DNA from: Budorcas taxicolor
Taxonomy: Eukaryota > Chordata > Mammalia > Artiodactyla > Bovidae
Assembly: GCF_023091745.1 (NCBI RefSeq)
Contig: NC_068911.1
Span: forward strand, 161,434,004-161,498,003
Length of the DNA: 64,000 bases
Direction of reading: 5' to 3'
Shown here: positions 48,447 through 59,675 of the stretch, piece by piece
Layout of the letters: each line of letters begins with the position of its first letter
Numbering within the stretch: the first letter of the stretch is position 1
Position numbers and translations under genes: made by a program
Notes under the pieces: generated by a model
Databases searched by the model: none
Told to the model about the DNA's origin: nothing
Seen by the model: only the letters and a program-made list of their open reading frames with translations

Positions 48447-50473
48447 AAAGCCTTCCTCAGCAATCAATGCAAAGAAATAGAGGAAAATGATAGAATGGGA
48501 AAGTCTAGAGATATCTTCAAGAAAATTGGAGATACTAAGGGAACATTTCATGCAGTGATGGGCATAATAAAGGACAGAAATTATATGGACCTAACAGAAG
48601 CAGAAGATATTAAGAAGAGGTGGCAAGAATACACAGAAGATCTTTATGAACCAGATAATAATGATGGTGTGATCACCAACCAGGACCCAGACATCCTGGG
48701 ATCTTAAGTCAAGGGGGCCTTAGGAAGCATCACTACGAACAAAGCTAGTGGAGGCGATAGAATTCTAGTCGAGGTATTTCAAATCCTAACAGATGATGCT
48801 GTGAAAGTGCTTCACTCAATACGCCAGCAAATTTGGGAAACTCAGCAAGTAGCCACAAGACTGGAAAAGGTCAGTTTTCATTCCAATCCCAAAGAAAGGC
48901 AATGCCAAAGAATGTTCAACTACTGCTAAGTCACTTCAGTCATGTCTGACTCTGTGCGACCCCATAGATGGCAGCCCACCAGGCTCCCCCATCCCTGGGA
49001 TTCTCCAGGCAAGAACACTGGAGTGGGTTGCCATTTCCTTCTCCAATACATGAAAGTGAAAAGTGAAAGTGAAGTCGCTCAGTCGTGTCCAACTCTTACC
49101 CACCCCATGACTGCCTACCAGGCTCCTCTGCCCATGAGATTTTCCAGGAACGAGTACTGGAGTGGAGTGCCATTGCCTTCTCTGAAGAATGTTCAAACTA
49201 CCGCAGAGTTGCACTCATCACACGCTAGCAAAGTAATGCTCAAAACTCTCCAAATCTTCAACAGTGTGTGAACTGTGAACTTCCACGTGTTCAAGCTGGT
49301 TTTAGAAAAGGTAGAGGAACCAGAGATCAAATTGCCAACATCTGTTGGGTCATCAAAAAAACAAGAGAGTTTCAGAAAAACATCTACTTCTGCTTTATTG
49401 ACTATGCCAAAGCCTTTGACTGTGTGGACCACAATAAACTCTAGAAAATTCTTAAAGAAATGAGAATACCAGACCACCTGACCTGTCTCGTGAGAAATCT
49501 GTATGCAGGTCAGGAAGCAACCATTAGAACTGAACATGGAACAACAGACTGGTTCCAGATTGGATGAGGAGTACTTCAAGGCTGTATATTGTCACCCTGC
49601 TTATTTAACTTATACACAGAGTACATCATGGGAAACACTGGGCTGGATGAAGTACAAGCTGGAATCAAGATTGCTGGGAGAAATATCAATAACCCCAGAT
49701 ATGCAGATGGCACCACCCTTATGACAGAAAGTGAGAACTATTAAAGAGCCTCCTGATGAAAGTTAAAGAGGAGAGAGTGAAAAAGTTGGCTTAAACTCAA
49801 CATTCAGAAAACTAAGATCATGGCATCTGGTCCCATCATTTCATGGCAACTAGATGGGGAAACAGTGACAGACTTTATTTTGGGGGGCTCCAAAATCACT
49901 GCAGATGGTGACTGCAGCCATGAAATTAAAAGATGCTTGCTCCTTGGAAGAAAAGTTATGACCAACCTAGGCAGTATATTGAAAAGCAGAGACATCACTT
50001 TGCCAACAAAGGTCCATCTAGTAAAAGCTATGGTTTTTCCAGTGGTCATGTATGGATGTGACAGTTGGACCATAAAGAAAGCTGAGCACCAAAGAATTGC
50101 TGCTTTTGAGGTGTGGTGTTAGAGAAGACTTTTGAGAGTCCCTTGGACTGCAAAGAGATCAAACCAGTCCATCCTAATGGAAATCAGTCCTGAATATTCA
50201 TTGGAAGGACTGATGCTGAAGCTGAAACGCCAATACTTTGGCCACCTGATGTGAAGAACTGACTCATTTGCAAAGACCCTGATGCTGGGGAAAATTGAAG
50301 GCAGGAGGAAAAGGGGATGACAGAGGATAAGATGGCTGGATGCCATCACCGACTCGATGGACATGAGTTTGAGTGAACTCCAGGAGTTGGAAATGGACAG
50401 GGAGGCCTGGCGAGCTGCAGTCCATGGGGTCGCAAAGAGTTGGACACGACTAAGCAACTGAACTGAACTGAAT
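48447..50473 (+). mobile_element. BovB LINE, interrupted by Bov-A2
   Basis: About 1.76 kb of BovB sequence plus a 265-base SINE. The first part (48447-48919) encodes the linker between endonuclease and reverse transcriptase (YMDLTEAEDIKKRWQEY, in the 132-codon frame at 48309-48707, whose start is L1-derived). The second part (49185-50473) covers the reverse transcriptase and 3' end. Frames are broken repeatedly: a stop follows at 49441, the YADD position reads YADG near 49699-49710, and there are indels near 49735 and 49795. It ends with the ACTGA-unit tail. Confidence 0.93.
48920..49184 (-). mobile_element. Bov-A2 SINE inside BovB
   Basis: Dimeric Bov-A2 with the 'gaaagtgaaaagtgaaagtg' linker. 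A perfect 12-base duplication of the BovB target (aagaatgttcaa) lies at 48908-48919 and 49185-49196. Confidence 0.95.
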
Positions 50474-50882
50474 TATGTCATTACCTTTCACGTTTATTCT
50501 CTGTTCTTTTCTTCTTTCTTTCCTCTGTATTTTAGAATAATTCTGTATTTCTTCATTATTGGCCTTTTAGCTTTACCATTCTGTGATAATTCTAATGATT
50601 CTTCTGCAGATTGCAATGCACATTTTAGGTTATCATATTTTCCCTTGAAATTATAATAACTTTATATTTAAGAACTCAGAACATTCTGCTGTCACTGTCA
50701 TACATTTTACTTCTGTATCTTTTTTAAACTCCACAGCATTTTATTATTTTGCCTTTAAACCATCAATGGTCTATTTTACAGTTTAACTACCAATGTCCAC
50801 CATTTCTGGCGCTCTTTGTTTCTTCCTGGAGATTCAGGTTTTCCTCTGGTATCATTTACCTTCACCCTGATTATCTTCCCTT

Positions 50883-51135
50883 GCTGCTGCTGCCGCTGCT
50901 AAGTTACTTCAGTCGTGTCTCACTCTGTGCGACCCCATAGACAGCAGCCCACCAGGCTCCCCCGTCCCTGAGATTCTCCAGGCAAGAACTGGAGTGGTTT
51001 GCCATTTCCTTCCCCAATGTGTGAAAGTGAAGTTGCTCAGTCGCATCCGACTCTTAGCGACCCCACGGACTACAGCCCACCAGGCTCCTCTGTCCATGGG
51101 ATTTTCCAGGCAAGATTACCGGAGTGGGGTGCCAC
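50883..51135 (-). mobile_element. Bov-A2 SINE with target-site duplication
   Basis: Dimeric Bov-A2, minus strand, starting with GCTGCT units. Its linker is shorter than in the other copies. Perfect 11-base L1 duplication (tatcttccctt) at 50872-50882 and 51136-51146. Confidence 0.94.
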
Positions 51136-51964
51136 TATCTTCCCTTAGCATTTCCTATAATACAGACATGTTGGCGATAAATTCTTTTAGATTGTTAGCC
51201 TGAAATGTTTCTCTTTTTCCTTCACTATGAACCCTTTTTTAGTTGTGAAATTAACAGTTCATGATTTTGTTTTTAATTTTGTACTGTCTTTTGCTTTCTG
51301 TTATTTCTGTTGAGAAACCAGCTGCCATTCTTATTGTTGTTCATCTGAACATGGTGTTACTTATTCTCGAAGATTTTAGATTTTTTCTTTTTTTCCTTGG
51401 CTTTCAGCAATTTTGCTTTAATGTGTCTCTTTATATTTATCCTGACTTTCTATTGACCTATCTTGACTTCCTGGTCCTTTCCTCTGCTCTGCAAAATCAT
51501 ATAAAATCTATCCAATGATTTCTTCATTTCATATTCTTTAATTTTCAGTTCTAGAATTTCTGCTTGGTTTAATACTAGATATTTGCTTCTGTGCTGAAAT
51601 TCTCCTCCTTTTCATCCATCTTCTCCATCTTTCATCTACATGTTTAAACCACTTTGCAATAATTACTTTAAATTCCTTATCTGTTTATTACAAAATCAAT
51701 GTAATCCATGAGTCAGGCTCTTGATATGGGTCACATTTCCCTGTTTATTTGTAAAACTCCTAACTTTTCTCATGTATGTCACATATTTTGTATAAAGAAA
51801 CAGTATAGACTAAAGTATGTTTTTTGTTTGTTTGTTTGTGTGTTTTTCTGAGAGGAATTAATACTTTTCTCTGATGGGCAACAAGGGTAAAGGCTGATCA
51901 TTTAGGTATAATTTGGGGCCAGAACTTTAATTATTTTCAATTTATATCTGGTTTCAAATGAGAT

Positions 51965-52115
51965 TACAGTTATCCCTCAGCATATGAGAGGAGATTGCTT
52001 CTGCCATCCCTGTGTCTACCAAAATCCAGGAATGTTCAGACCCTTTATATAAAATTGCATAGCACGTTAAGCCCTCTGTACCCACAGGTTCCACATTCAC
52101 AATAGGACGACAAAC
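51965..52115. repeat. Tigger/MER2-like DNA transposon fragments
   Basis: Two short stretches resemble ends of Tigger-derived repeats: 'cagttatccctcagcatatg' near 51967 and 'taagccctctgtacccacag' near 52069. They have the same orientation and lack a clear interior. Confidence 0.35.
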
Positions 52116-53132
52116 TGTATATAAATCTTTCTTTGCCTTTTAGCCCAACTCCTGGATTTTCCTTATTGCTTTCTGAAGGGCTAATTTCTTTAATCTTGAG
52201 CTAGGAGGAAATAGGTTAGTTTCAGTTCACCTCTAGATTAAATTTCAGTCTCATGTGTGATGCAGTATCTCCTTTTGCTCTCCTGATAATTTTCCACTGG
52301 GAAATCAACAAGATTCTCAGAGCATGAGAACTTTAAGAATTTATTTTGGCACTTGAGCTTCTCCAGGCTTCTATTGCACCAGGTCATGTTGTCAATCAAA
52401 CTTTAACTCATTTCTCTTTGCCCAGAAAAGTCTCTCTGTTTAGGTATCTTCCTAGCTTCTGCCAGCACCAAGACTATGCAACAGTGCCATGTACGAAGGC
52501 GGCTACCATTCTTTACTCTTTTCAGAAAGGCTTTTCTTTACCTGGAATTTAGTTCATTTAGACTTCTAGTTATCCATTGTACCTTGGTGGCTTTTCAAAA
52601 CTATATAATTTTTTGTTTATCTGTTGTTTTCTTACTATTGTAATGGAAGTGATATTCATTCCGTCTTAAATGGAAGTGGAATCCACTGTTGTTTTTATTA
52701 TTGAAAGAGATAATATCTACTTATTGGAAGACATAACTTCTGTGAAGGAGCTATAAAACATAAAGGGGATGAGGCTGCCAATGAGGGAATAGAGAGAGAA
52801 ATATACATGTTATCTTTAAGGAGTGTCTGTATGAGTGCAATGAAAAATCATCAGTGTTAACAAAATAATGGAATGGATTAGGGAAAAAAATTCAGCATAA
52901 GCTGAATTTTATGCTGTCAGTTAAAAACTGACAAACTTGTTAGGAGAGTATTTTCACTATAAAAGAATAGGTAAGAGAATCGATACCTGATAATTAATAG
53001 GGAAGCATAGAGAATCTTCAGAAATATTTTCACCAACTAAACTTTGAGGAGTTGCCAATGTTTTGTCCCAAAGATTCAAAATTAGCTTGCTCCAGTGTCT
53101 TTTGTTTGTCTTGAAAAATGAGCATTCCAACA
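52116..53132. other. No recognised feature
   Basis: Unassigned AT-rich interval between the repeat composite and the MLT1 LTR. Confidence 0.5.
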
Positions 53133-54283
53133 ACTACAGGCTAAATTGTGTTCTCCAAAATTCATATTCTGATATCTCAACCTCTGATACTACAGATGGT
53201 GACTGTACTTGAAGATGGTCTTTAAAGAGATGAGTAAGTTGAAATGAGGGATTTAGAGTGGCCCTTCCTCAATCTGACTGGTGTCTGTATAAGAAGAGGG
53301 CATTTAGAGAGATACCAGGAATGCACACAAACAGAAGGAAGAGCATGTGAGGGCGCTGTGAGAAGGGGGCCACCTGCTAGCCAACAGGGAGACCTCAGAA
53401 GAACAAACCTGCTTACACCTCGCTCAGCTTTCATCACAGTTCAACTCTCACATCCACACATGAACACTGGAAAAACCATAGCTTTGATTAGATGGATCTT
53501 TGTTGGCAAAGTAATCTCTCTGCTTTTTAATATGCTGTCTAGGTTGGTCATATCTTTTCTTCCAAGGAGCAAGCATCTTTTAATTTCATGGCTGCAGTCA
53601 CCATCTGCAGTGATTTTGGAGCCCCCCAAAATAAAGTCTGTCACTGTTTCCATTGTTTCCCCATCTATTTGCCATGAAGTGATGGGACCAGAGGTCATGA
53701 GCTTAGTTTTCTGAATGTTGGATTTTAAGCCAACTTTTTTATTCTCCTCTTTCATTTTCATCAAGAGGCTCTTTAGTTCTTCGTTTTTGAACTGTGGTGC
53801 TGGAAAAGACTCTTGAGAGTCCCTTGGACTGCAAGGAGATCCAACCAGTCCATCCTAAAGGAAAGCAGTCCTGAATATTCATTGGAAGGACTGATGCTGA
53901 AGCAGAAACTCCAATACTTTGGCCGCCTGATGCGTAGAACTGACTCATTTGAAAAGATGCTGATGCTGGCAAAGATTGAAGGCAGTAGGAGAAGGGGACA
54001 ATAGAGGATGAGATGGCATCATCTCATCCACCCATTGGTTGGATGGCATCACCAGCTCTTTGGACATGTGTTTCAGTAAGCTCTGGGAGTTGGTGATGGA
54101 CAGGAAAGCCTGGCATGCTGAAGTCCATGGGGTCGCAAAGAGTTGGACACGACTGAGTGACTGAACTGAAAACACCTTGCTCATGGACTTCCACCCTTCA
54201 GAACTGTTAGAAAATATATTTCTATTGTTCTAGCCACCCAGCCTGTGTTATTTGTAATGGCAGTCCTAGATAATTAATACACC
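53133..54283 (+). mobile_element. MLT1-type MaLR LTR split by BovB
   Basis: Left part 53133-53426: 'ggctaaattgtgttctccaa', 'actggtgtctgtataagaag', 'agacctcagaagaacaaacc'. Right part 54172-54283: 'cttccacccttcagaactgt' and 'tggcagtcctagataattaa'. The parts are collinear once BovB and one target copy are removed. Confidence 0.7.
53427..54171. mobile_element. BovB LINE with inverted 5' segment
   Basis: 53427-53785 is minus-strand BovB, covering the region after the YADD box up to the GCESWTVKKAE-encoding stretch. From 53788 the sequence switches to plus-strand BovB ('gaactgtggtgctggaaaag') and continues to the ACTGA tail at 54170. In element order the outer end of the inverted part lies just upstream of the start of the sense part, with only about 20 bases missing. 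Twelve-base flanking repeats in the MLT1 LTR (acacctcgctca at 53415-53426, acaccttgctca at 54172-54183) differ at one base. This is the twin-priming architecture. Confidence 0.9.
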
Positions 54284-55467
54284 AAAAAAAGAGTAAAAAC
54301 CATCATAGCTCGTTTAATCTGAAACCATAGGAACTCCCTAATGAAAATTTCAAGGGTATTTAAATAAAGAAATGGTGAAATCTCTAATTATCCTTTAGCT
54401 TAGTAGGGAGACTAATTGCCACTTTTCTCCTGAGAACATGAAGTCTGCTGCTAATGGTGAAAAGAAACAGAGAGTGAGTGTCAGCTTTGTTTCACACTTA
54501 TCTGGCCCAGACAAGGTGGCCCCAAGGCTGAGAGAAGGATAGCCAATATCATCTTTTAATCACAGGGGGCATAATTTGTGCTGGCTTCAGAACCAAGAAT
54601 ATAAAAACATAGCCTTCTTGCAAATGAAAATAGTAGTTACAAGCCAACTAGGATCAAATGTGGCTTTATGCTTTCTACCATTGTATGCACAAACTAAAGA
54701 CAAAACATGTTTGTTCAGACAAGTGAAAACTGTCCCACAATATATAATCAACACATTCAAGTAAAATTATACATTATCTAATATGTGACCAGTCCTATTT
54801 CATCATATCAGCTATAACCATGATTTCTTTTTAAAGTTTTCATTTTATCTATTTTAGAAACTACTTTCAAAGCCTGAAGGAAAAGAAAGGTATTTAGATA
54901 AACCATACCCACCCCCATAATTTCATCATTTATCTTAAGTAAACCAAGAATTCAAAAAATACATATTTAAATATTTGTAACCTAAATATAACTTTGAAAT
55001 TTAATTTTGGTTTACGTATAAAGGATTTCCTTTCATACGGGAACTTGCATATCCTTTCTGTGTCTAGCATTTTTAGTATATATTGATATAACTTATAAAG
55101 TTCAATATAAATGAGATATACATCTGTCTTTTGTATTTGTATCTTGCATTTTGAATACATATTAAAAAGTAGGAACAATAATATCCATTACATTATCTGT
55201 CACCCATATCAAATTCTCCATGGATATTAATATATTCATTTAAATTAATACTTTTTTAATTGGTTAATTCTACTGTTTTCAGTTTTAAGGGGTATGGATT
55301 CAGTTATATATCAAGGATTTCATTTCCCACTACTAGGCCTTAGTGGAATTTGTACCACATAGTAAAATTCCATCTTCTTTTGTCTAGGACAGTTTGGGGG
55401 TATAGTGGAAATAGTGAACTGGAAACTCAACAAAACTGGGCTAGAATCAACTCTTTTTATTTTACCA
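54284..55467. other. No recognised feature
   Basis: Very AT-rich unassigned interval. The 82-codon minus-strand frame at 54930-55178 has no recognised similarity. Confidence 0.5.
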
Positions 55468-55994
55468 ACTTCAGTTCAGTTCAGCTCAGTTCAGTTCAGT
55501 TGCTCAGTCGTGTCTGACTCTTTGTGACCCCATGAATCTCAGCACGCCAGGCCTCCCTGTCCATCACCAACTCCCGGAGTTCACTCAAATTCACGTCCAT
55601 CAAGTCAGTGATGCCATCCAGCTATCTCATCCTCTGTTGTCCCCTTCTCCTCCTGTCCCCAATCCTTCCCAGCATCAAGGTCTTTTCCAACAAGTCAACT
55701 CTTCGCATGAGGTGGAAAACTACTGGAGTTTCAACTTTAGCATTATTCCTTCCAAGGAAATCCCAGGGTTGATCTCCTTCAGAATGGACTGGTTGGATCT
55801 CCTTGCAGTCCAAGGGACTCTCAAGAGTCTTCTCCAACACTACAGTTCAAAAACATCAATTCTTCAGCCCTCAGCCTTCTTCACAGTCCAACTCTCACAT
55901 CCATACATGACCACAGGAAAAACCATAGCCTTGACTAGATGGACCTTAGTCGGCAAAGTAATGTCTCTGCTTTTGAATATACTATCTAGGTTGG

Positions 55995-57078
55995 TCATAA
56001 CTTTTCTTCCAAGGAGTAAGTGTCTTTTAAATTCATGGCTGCAGTCACCATCTGCGGTGATTTTAGAGCCCCCAAAAAATAAAAGTCTGACACTGATTCC
56101 ACTGTTTCCCCATCTATTTCCCATGAAGTGATGGGACTGGATGCCATGATCTTCATTTTCTGAATGTTGAGCTTTAAGCCAACTTTTTCACTCTCCTCTT
56201 TCACTTTCATCAAGAGGCTTTTGAGTTCCTCTTCACTTTCTGCCATAAGGGTGGTGTCATCTGCATATCTGAGGTGATTGATATTTCTCCCGGCAATCTT
56301 GATTCCAGCTTGTGTTTCTTCCAGTCCGGCATTTTTCATGATGTACTCTGCATATAAGTTAAATAAGCAGGGTGACAATATACAGCCTTGACGTACTTCT
56401 TTTCCTATTTGGAACCAGTTTGTTGTTCCATGTCCTGTTCTAACTGTTGCTTCCTGACCTGCATACAGATTTCTCAAGAGGCAGGTTAGGTGGTCTGGTA
56501 TTCCGATCTCTTTCAGAATTTCCCACAGTTTATTGTGATCCACACAGTCAAAGGCTTTGGCATAGTCAATAAAGCAGAAATAGATGTTTTTTCTGGAACT
56601 CACTTGCTTTTTCCATGATCCAGTGGATGTTGGCAATTTGATCTCTGGTTCCTCTGCCTTTTCTAAAACCAGTTTGAACATCAGGAAGTTCACGGTTCAC
56701 GTATCGCTGAAGCCTGGCTTGCAGAATTTTGAGCATTACTTTACTAGCATGTGAGATGAGTGCACTTGTGTGGTAGTTTGAGCATTCTTTGGCATTGCCT
56801 TTCTTTGGAATTGGGATGAAAATGGACCTTTTCCAGTCCTGTGGCCACTGCTGAGTTTTCCAAATTTGCTGGCATATTGAGTGCAGCACTTTCACTGCAT
56901 CATCTTTCAGGATTTGAAAGAGCTCAACTGGAATTCCATCACCTCCACTAGCTTTGTTTGTAGTGATGGTTTCTAAGGCCCACTTGACTTCACATTCCAA
57001 GATGTCTGGCTCTAGATGAGTGATCACATCATCATGATTATCTGGGTTGTGAAGATCTTTTTTGTACAGTTCTTCCAT
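55995..57078 (-). pseudogene. BovB reverse transcriptase, two overlapping frames
   Basis: The reverse transcriptase survives in two frames. The first, 56566-57078 (170 codons), covers the N-terminal fingers (DWKRSIFIPIPKKGN, then GFRKGRGTRDQIANI). An extra base in an A run near 56585-56592 shifts the frame. The second, 55995-56693 (232 codons), carries motif A (FIDYAKAFD, residues 41-49), RQGCILSP (101-108) and the catalytic YADD (143-146), with key residues unchanged. Another shift near 56075-56085 leads into a C-terminal frame (55864-56124, GCESWTVKKAEG). In life the domain would copy BovB RNA at the nicked target. Broken frames and a missing 5' end make this copy inactive. The 199-codon frame on the opposite strand at 55532-56131 is an antisense shadow. 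Confidence 0.85.
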
Positions 57079-57298
57079 GTATTATTGCCACCTCTCCTAA
57101 TATCTTCTGCTTCTGTTAGGTCCAGACCATTTCTGTCCTTTATCGAGCCCATCTTTGCATGAAATGTTCCCTTGGTATCTCTAATTTTCTTGAGGAGACC
57201 CCTAGTCTTTCCCATTCTGTTGTTTTCCTCTATTTCTTTGCATTGATAGCTGAAGAAGGCTTTCTTACCTCTTCTTGCTAGTCTTTGGAACTCTGCAT

Positions 57299-57841
57299 TC
57301 AGATGCTTATATCTTTCTTTTCTCCTTTGCTTTTCACCTCTCTTCTTTTCACAGCCATTTGTAAGGCCTCCCCAGACAGCCATTTTGCTTTTCTGCATTT
57401 CTTTTCCATGGGGATGGTCTTGATCCTTGTCTCCTGTACAATGTCACGAACCTCATTCCATAGTTCATCAGGCACTCTATCTATCAGATCTAGACCCTTA
57501 AATTTATTTCTCACTTCCACTGTATAATCATAAGGGATTTGATTTAGGTCATACCTGAATGGTCTAGCGGTTTTCCCTACTTTCTTCAATTTGAGTCTGA
57601 ATTTGGTAATAAGGAGTTCATGATCTGAGCCACAGTCAGCTCCTGGTCTTGTTTTTGTTGACTGTATAGAGCTTCTCCATATTTGGCTGCAAAGAATATA
57701 ATCAATCTGATTTCGGTGTTTAGCATTTAGTGATGTCCATGTGTAGAGTCTTCTCTTGTTTTTTTGGAAGAGGGTGTTTGCTATGACCAGTGCATTTTCT
57801 TGGCAAAACTCTACTAGTCTTTGCCCTGCTTCATTCCACAT
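57299..57841 (-). pseudogene. BovB endonuclease domain, C-terminal half (180 codons)
   Basis: In an intact BovB this domain nicks the target DNA before reverse transcription. The frame keeps hallmarks of the AP-endonuclease (exonuclease III-like) fold: a YTWTS motif (about residues 33-37), NQIDYIL (44-50) and GSDHELL (71-77), the last containing the Asp-His pair that closes the active site in this family. The N-terminal half of the domain, with the metal-binding Asn and Glu, is not in this frame: upstream sequence continues only to about 58032, in other frames. The linker to the reverse transcriptase continues in an overlapping frame at 57024-57398. The copy is non-functional; the Met is merely the first ATG. 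Confidence 0.8.
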
Positions 57842-58032
57842 TCCAAGGCCAAATTTGCCTCTTACTCCAGGTGTTTCTTGACTTCCTACTTTTGCATTCC
57901 AGTCCCCTATGATGAAAAGGACATCTTTTTTGGGTGTTAGTTCTAAAAGGTCTTGTAGGTCTTCATAAAACCGTTCAACTTCAGCTTCTTCAGTGTTACT
58001 GGTTGGGGTATAGACTTGGATAACTGTGATAT

Positions 58033-58165
58033 TAGAAACCTTGAATAAGTTAGATAATTCCTCTGGGCCTGTTTCACCACTTTTAATATGGAGATAATAA
58101 TATTTACAAGGTCATTTTGACATTATGCATAGTGATGAACTCATGATTCTTGCCCAATAAATGTA
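58033..58165 (+). repeat. MIR remnant
   Basis: Plus-strand MIR-like stretch: 'tctgggcctgtttcaccact', 'atatggagataataatattt', then 'cttgcccaataaatg'. It abuts the 5' end of the BovB copy. Confidence 0.5.
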
Positions 58166-58861
58166 TTTTCTTCCTGGTTCCTCACATTCTGGGGTTCACC
58201 CATTCAAAACATTCACTGTTTGTTTTGCCTTTCATATGATCTTAATTCATTCTTCTTCTTTTTTTTTTTGAAGGATATTTTGTTTAAACTTTTTTGGTAC
58301 AGAAAACTCAATAGTGTACACTTCTCAATTTGATAGCCAGTTCTTTGGCCTTTGCCTCTTCTCGCTTGGCAACACAAGCCACCAACTTTGGACCCAGGAT
58401 GTTGCTTCCCCAGTGATGGCAGATTTCATCATATCTGTAATTGTAATTGGTCCTAATAGCTTCCATCAGCTTATCCTGAGGTTCTTTGTCTGCCAAGTTA
58501 ACTCATGTGAGTTGACGATGGTGTAATTCTTTCATGTGAACTGGATGCTCCAGCCTGGCCTTCCCCTTGCTAATGAGATAAGGAACTCGCGTCTTATGAT
58601 ACAAGGCAAGCAGGAAGGCCCCCAACTCAGTGGGATCCATATCACTTGCAATCACCTCCAGTGGAAACTTTTGGTCTCCATCAATGTGGTGACAGCATTA
58701 ACCCCTGCTGGAAGGATAAGTGGCCTTTTTGTGGAGACACCCCCTTTGCCTGTGAGCTTTTGTCTCACCCTGAGCTAACAACCGTTGCCTCTTCTCTTAC
58801 TTCATGTCTGGTCTGTACTTGTGAGACATTAATCAGCTGAGTGACTATTTGGGAGTCCAAG

Positions 58862-59065
58862 TGAAGTCACTCAGTCATGTCTGGCTCTTTGCAACCCCGT
58901 GGGCTGTAGCCTACCAGGCTCCTCTGTCCATGGGATTTTCCAGGCAATAGTACTAGAGTGGGTTGCCATTTCCTTCTCCAGGGGATCTTACCAACCCAGG
59001 GATTGAACCTGGGTCTCCTGCATTGTAGGCAGATGCTTTACCATCTGAGCTTCCAGGGAAGTCCT
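58862..59065 (-). mobile_element. Bov-tA SINE in RPL7A pseudogene
   Basis: Complete minus-strand Bov-tA. Twelve-base target duplication of pseudogene sequence: tgggagtccaag (58850-58861) and tgagagtccaag (59066-59077), one difference. Confidence 0.93.
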
Positions 59066-59213
59066 TGAGAGTCCAAGGCCTGGGTGAACTGGTTAAGCAA
59101 GGGAGGTATTTTCAGCAACTTATAGAGGGTGACTCTCTGGCCTTGCAATCAGATGTAGTGAAGTCATTTGACAAAGATGGCGATGTCCCTTTTGGTCTGA
59201 TATTCTGTCCTGA

Positions 59214-59370
59214 CTCAGATGGTAAAAATCTGCCTGCAATGTAGGAGACGTGGGTTCCATCTCCAACCCACTCCAGTATTCCTGTCCGGAGAATTCCATG
59301 GAAAGAGGAGCCTGTCAAGCTACAGGTCATGGGATTGCAAAGAGTCAGACACGACTGAGCAACTAATACT
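59214..59370 (+). mobile_element. Bov-tA SINE in RPL7A pseudogene, internally deleted
   Basis: Plus-strand Bov-tA missing about 40 bases around the head-body junction. Perfect 11-base duplication (ttctgtcctga) at 59203-59213 and 59371-59381. Confidence 0.92.
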
Positions 59371-59471
59371 TTCTGTCCTGAGAAGTAAAGTTCAACACTG
59401 TGTGTGATGGACAAGTTCCTTGTCAAGTTTTTAGTAAAAACCACACAGGAGGGTACATCTTTATTAATGAT

Positions 59472-59609
59472 CTGAAGTGAAGTGAAGTGAAGTGAAGTGA
59501 AAAGTCGCTCAGTAATGTCCAACTCCTTGTGACCCCATGGATTATATTGTCCATGGAATTCTCCAGGCCAGAATACTGGAATGGGTAGCCTTTCCCTTCT
59601 CCAGGGGAT
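59472..59609 (-). mobile_element. Bov-A SINE with expanded GTGAA tail
   Basis: Minus-strand Bov-A body preceded by a run of GTGAA units (59473-59500), which is the expanded 3' tail. Confidence 0.88.
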
Positions 59610-59675
59610 CCTTAGTTTAAAATGCTATTACCATTCTTAATTATTCTTACATTTCTTAGACTGAAAAAATTCCAG

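Larger units (their letters stand above)
44515..51950 (-). mobile_element. Old L1, minus strand, split by many insertions
   Basis: Antisense L1M-type sequence runs in consistent order from the 3' part of ORF2 (44515) toward the 5' region (about 51950). Landmarks are 'ttgtagcctacaaccttatg' (44714), 'ttagcatcagagttatgcta' (45386), 'tcttctttgacctgtgtact' (46797), 'ttatttacatttaatgtatt' (48369) and the 5' region around 51250-51780. Younger DNA interrupts it at 44858-45010, 45121-45282, 45586-45782, 45908-46037, 46077-46399, 46956-47740, 48447-50473 and 50883-51135. About 3 kb of L1 remains; no usable frame survives. Confidence 0.7.
55468..58032 (-). mobile_element. BovB LINE, most complete copy (~2.57 kb)
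   Basis: Minus-strand BovB from the CAGTT-unit tail (55470-55500) through the 3' region, reverse transcriptase, linker and the C-terminal half of the endonuclease. It stops near 58032 after 'ttggataactgtgatatt'. An intact BovB is just over 3 kb, so the endonuclease start and 5' UTR are missing. It is uninterrupted, but its frames are broken. The right flank is a MIR. Confidence 0.95.
58258..59400 (-). pseudogene. RPL7A: RPL7A processed pseudogene, split by two SINEs
   Basis: This is a retrocopy of the mRNA for ribosomal protein eL8 (RPL7A), a large-subunit protein. On the minus strand it reads, from the 5' side: GQNIRPKRDIAIFVK (59170-59215), LLNQFTQALDSQ (59085 down to 58850), LPAGVNAVTTLMETK (near 58680-58730), and AIRTNYNYRYDEICHHWGSN with NILGPKLVACVAK (58496-58308). 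The short RPL7A 3' UTR and a T run (poly(A) on this strand) follow at 58258-58272. There are no introns. Frameshifts, for example near 58515, and stops leave only the last 62 codons open. Bov-tA SINEs sit at 58862-59065 and 59214-59370, each with its own target duplication. The 5' limit near 59400 is uncertain, and the normal N-terminus is not recognisable. Confidence 0.9.

Noticed and set aside
55532..56131. 199-codon plus-strand open frame
   Set aside because: It lies antisense to the BovB reverse-transcriptase and 3' region. Similar antisense frames recur over other BovB copies (4960-5418, 31297-31755, 47062-47613), so it is a compositional shadow.
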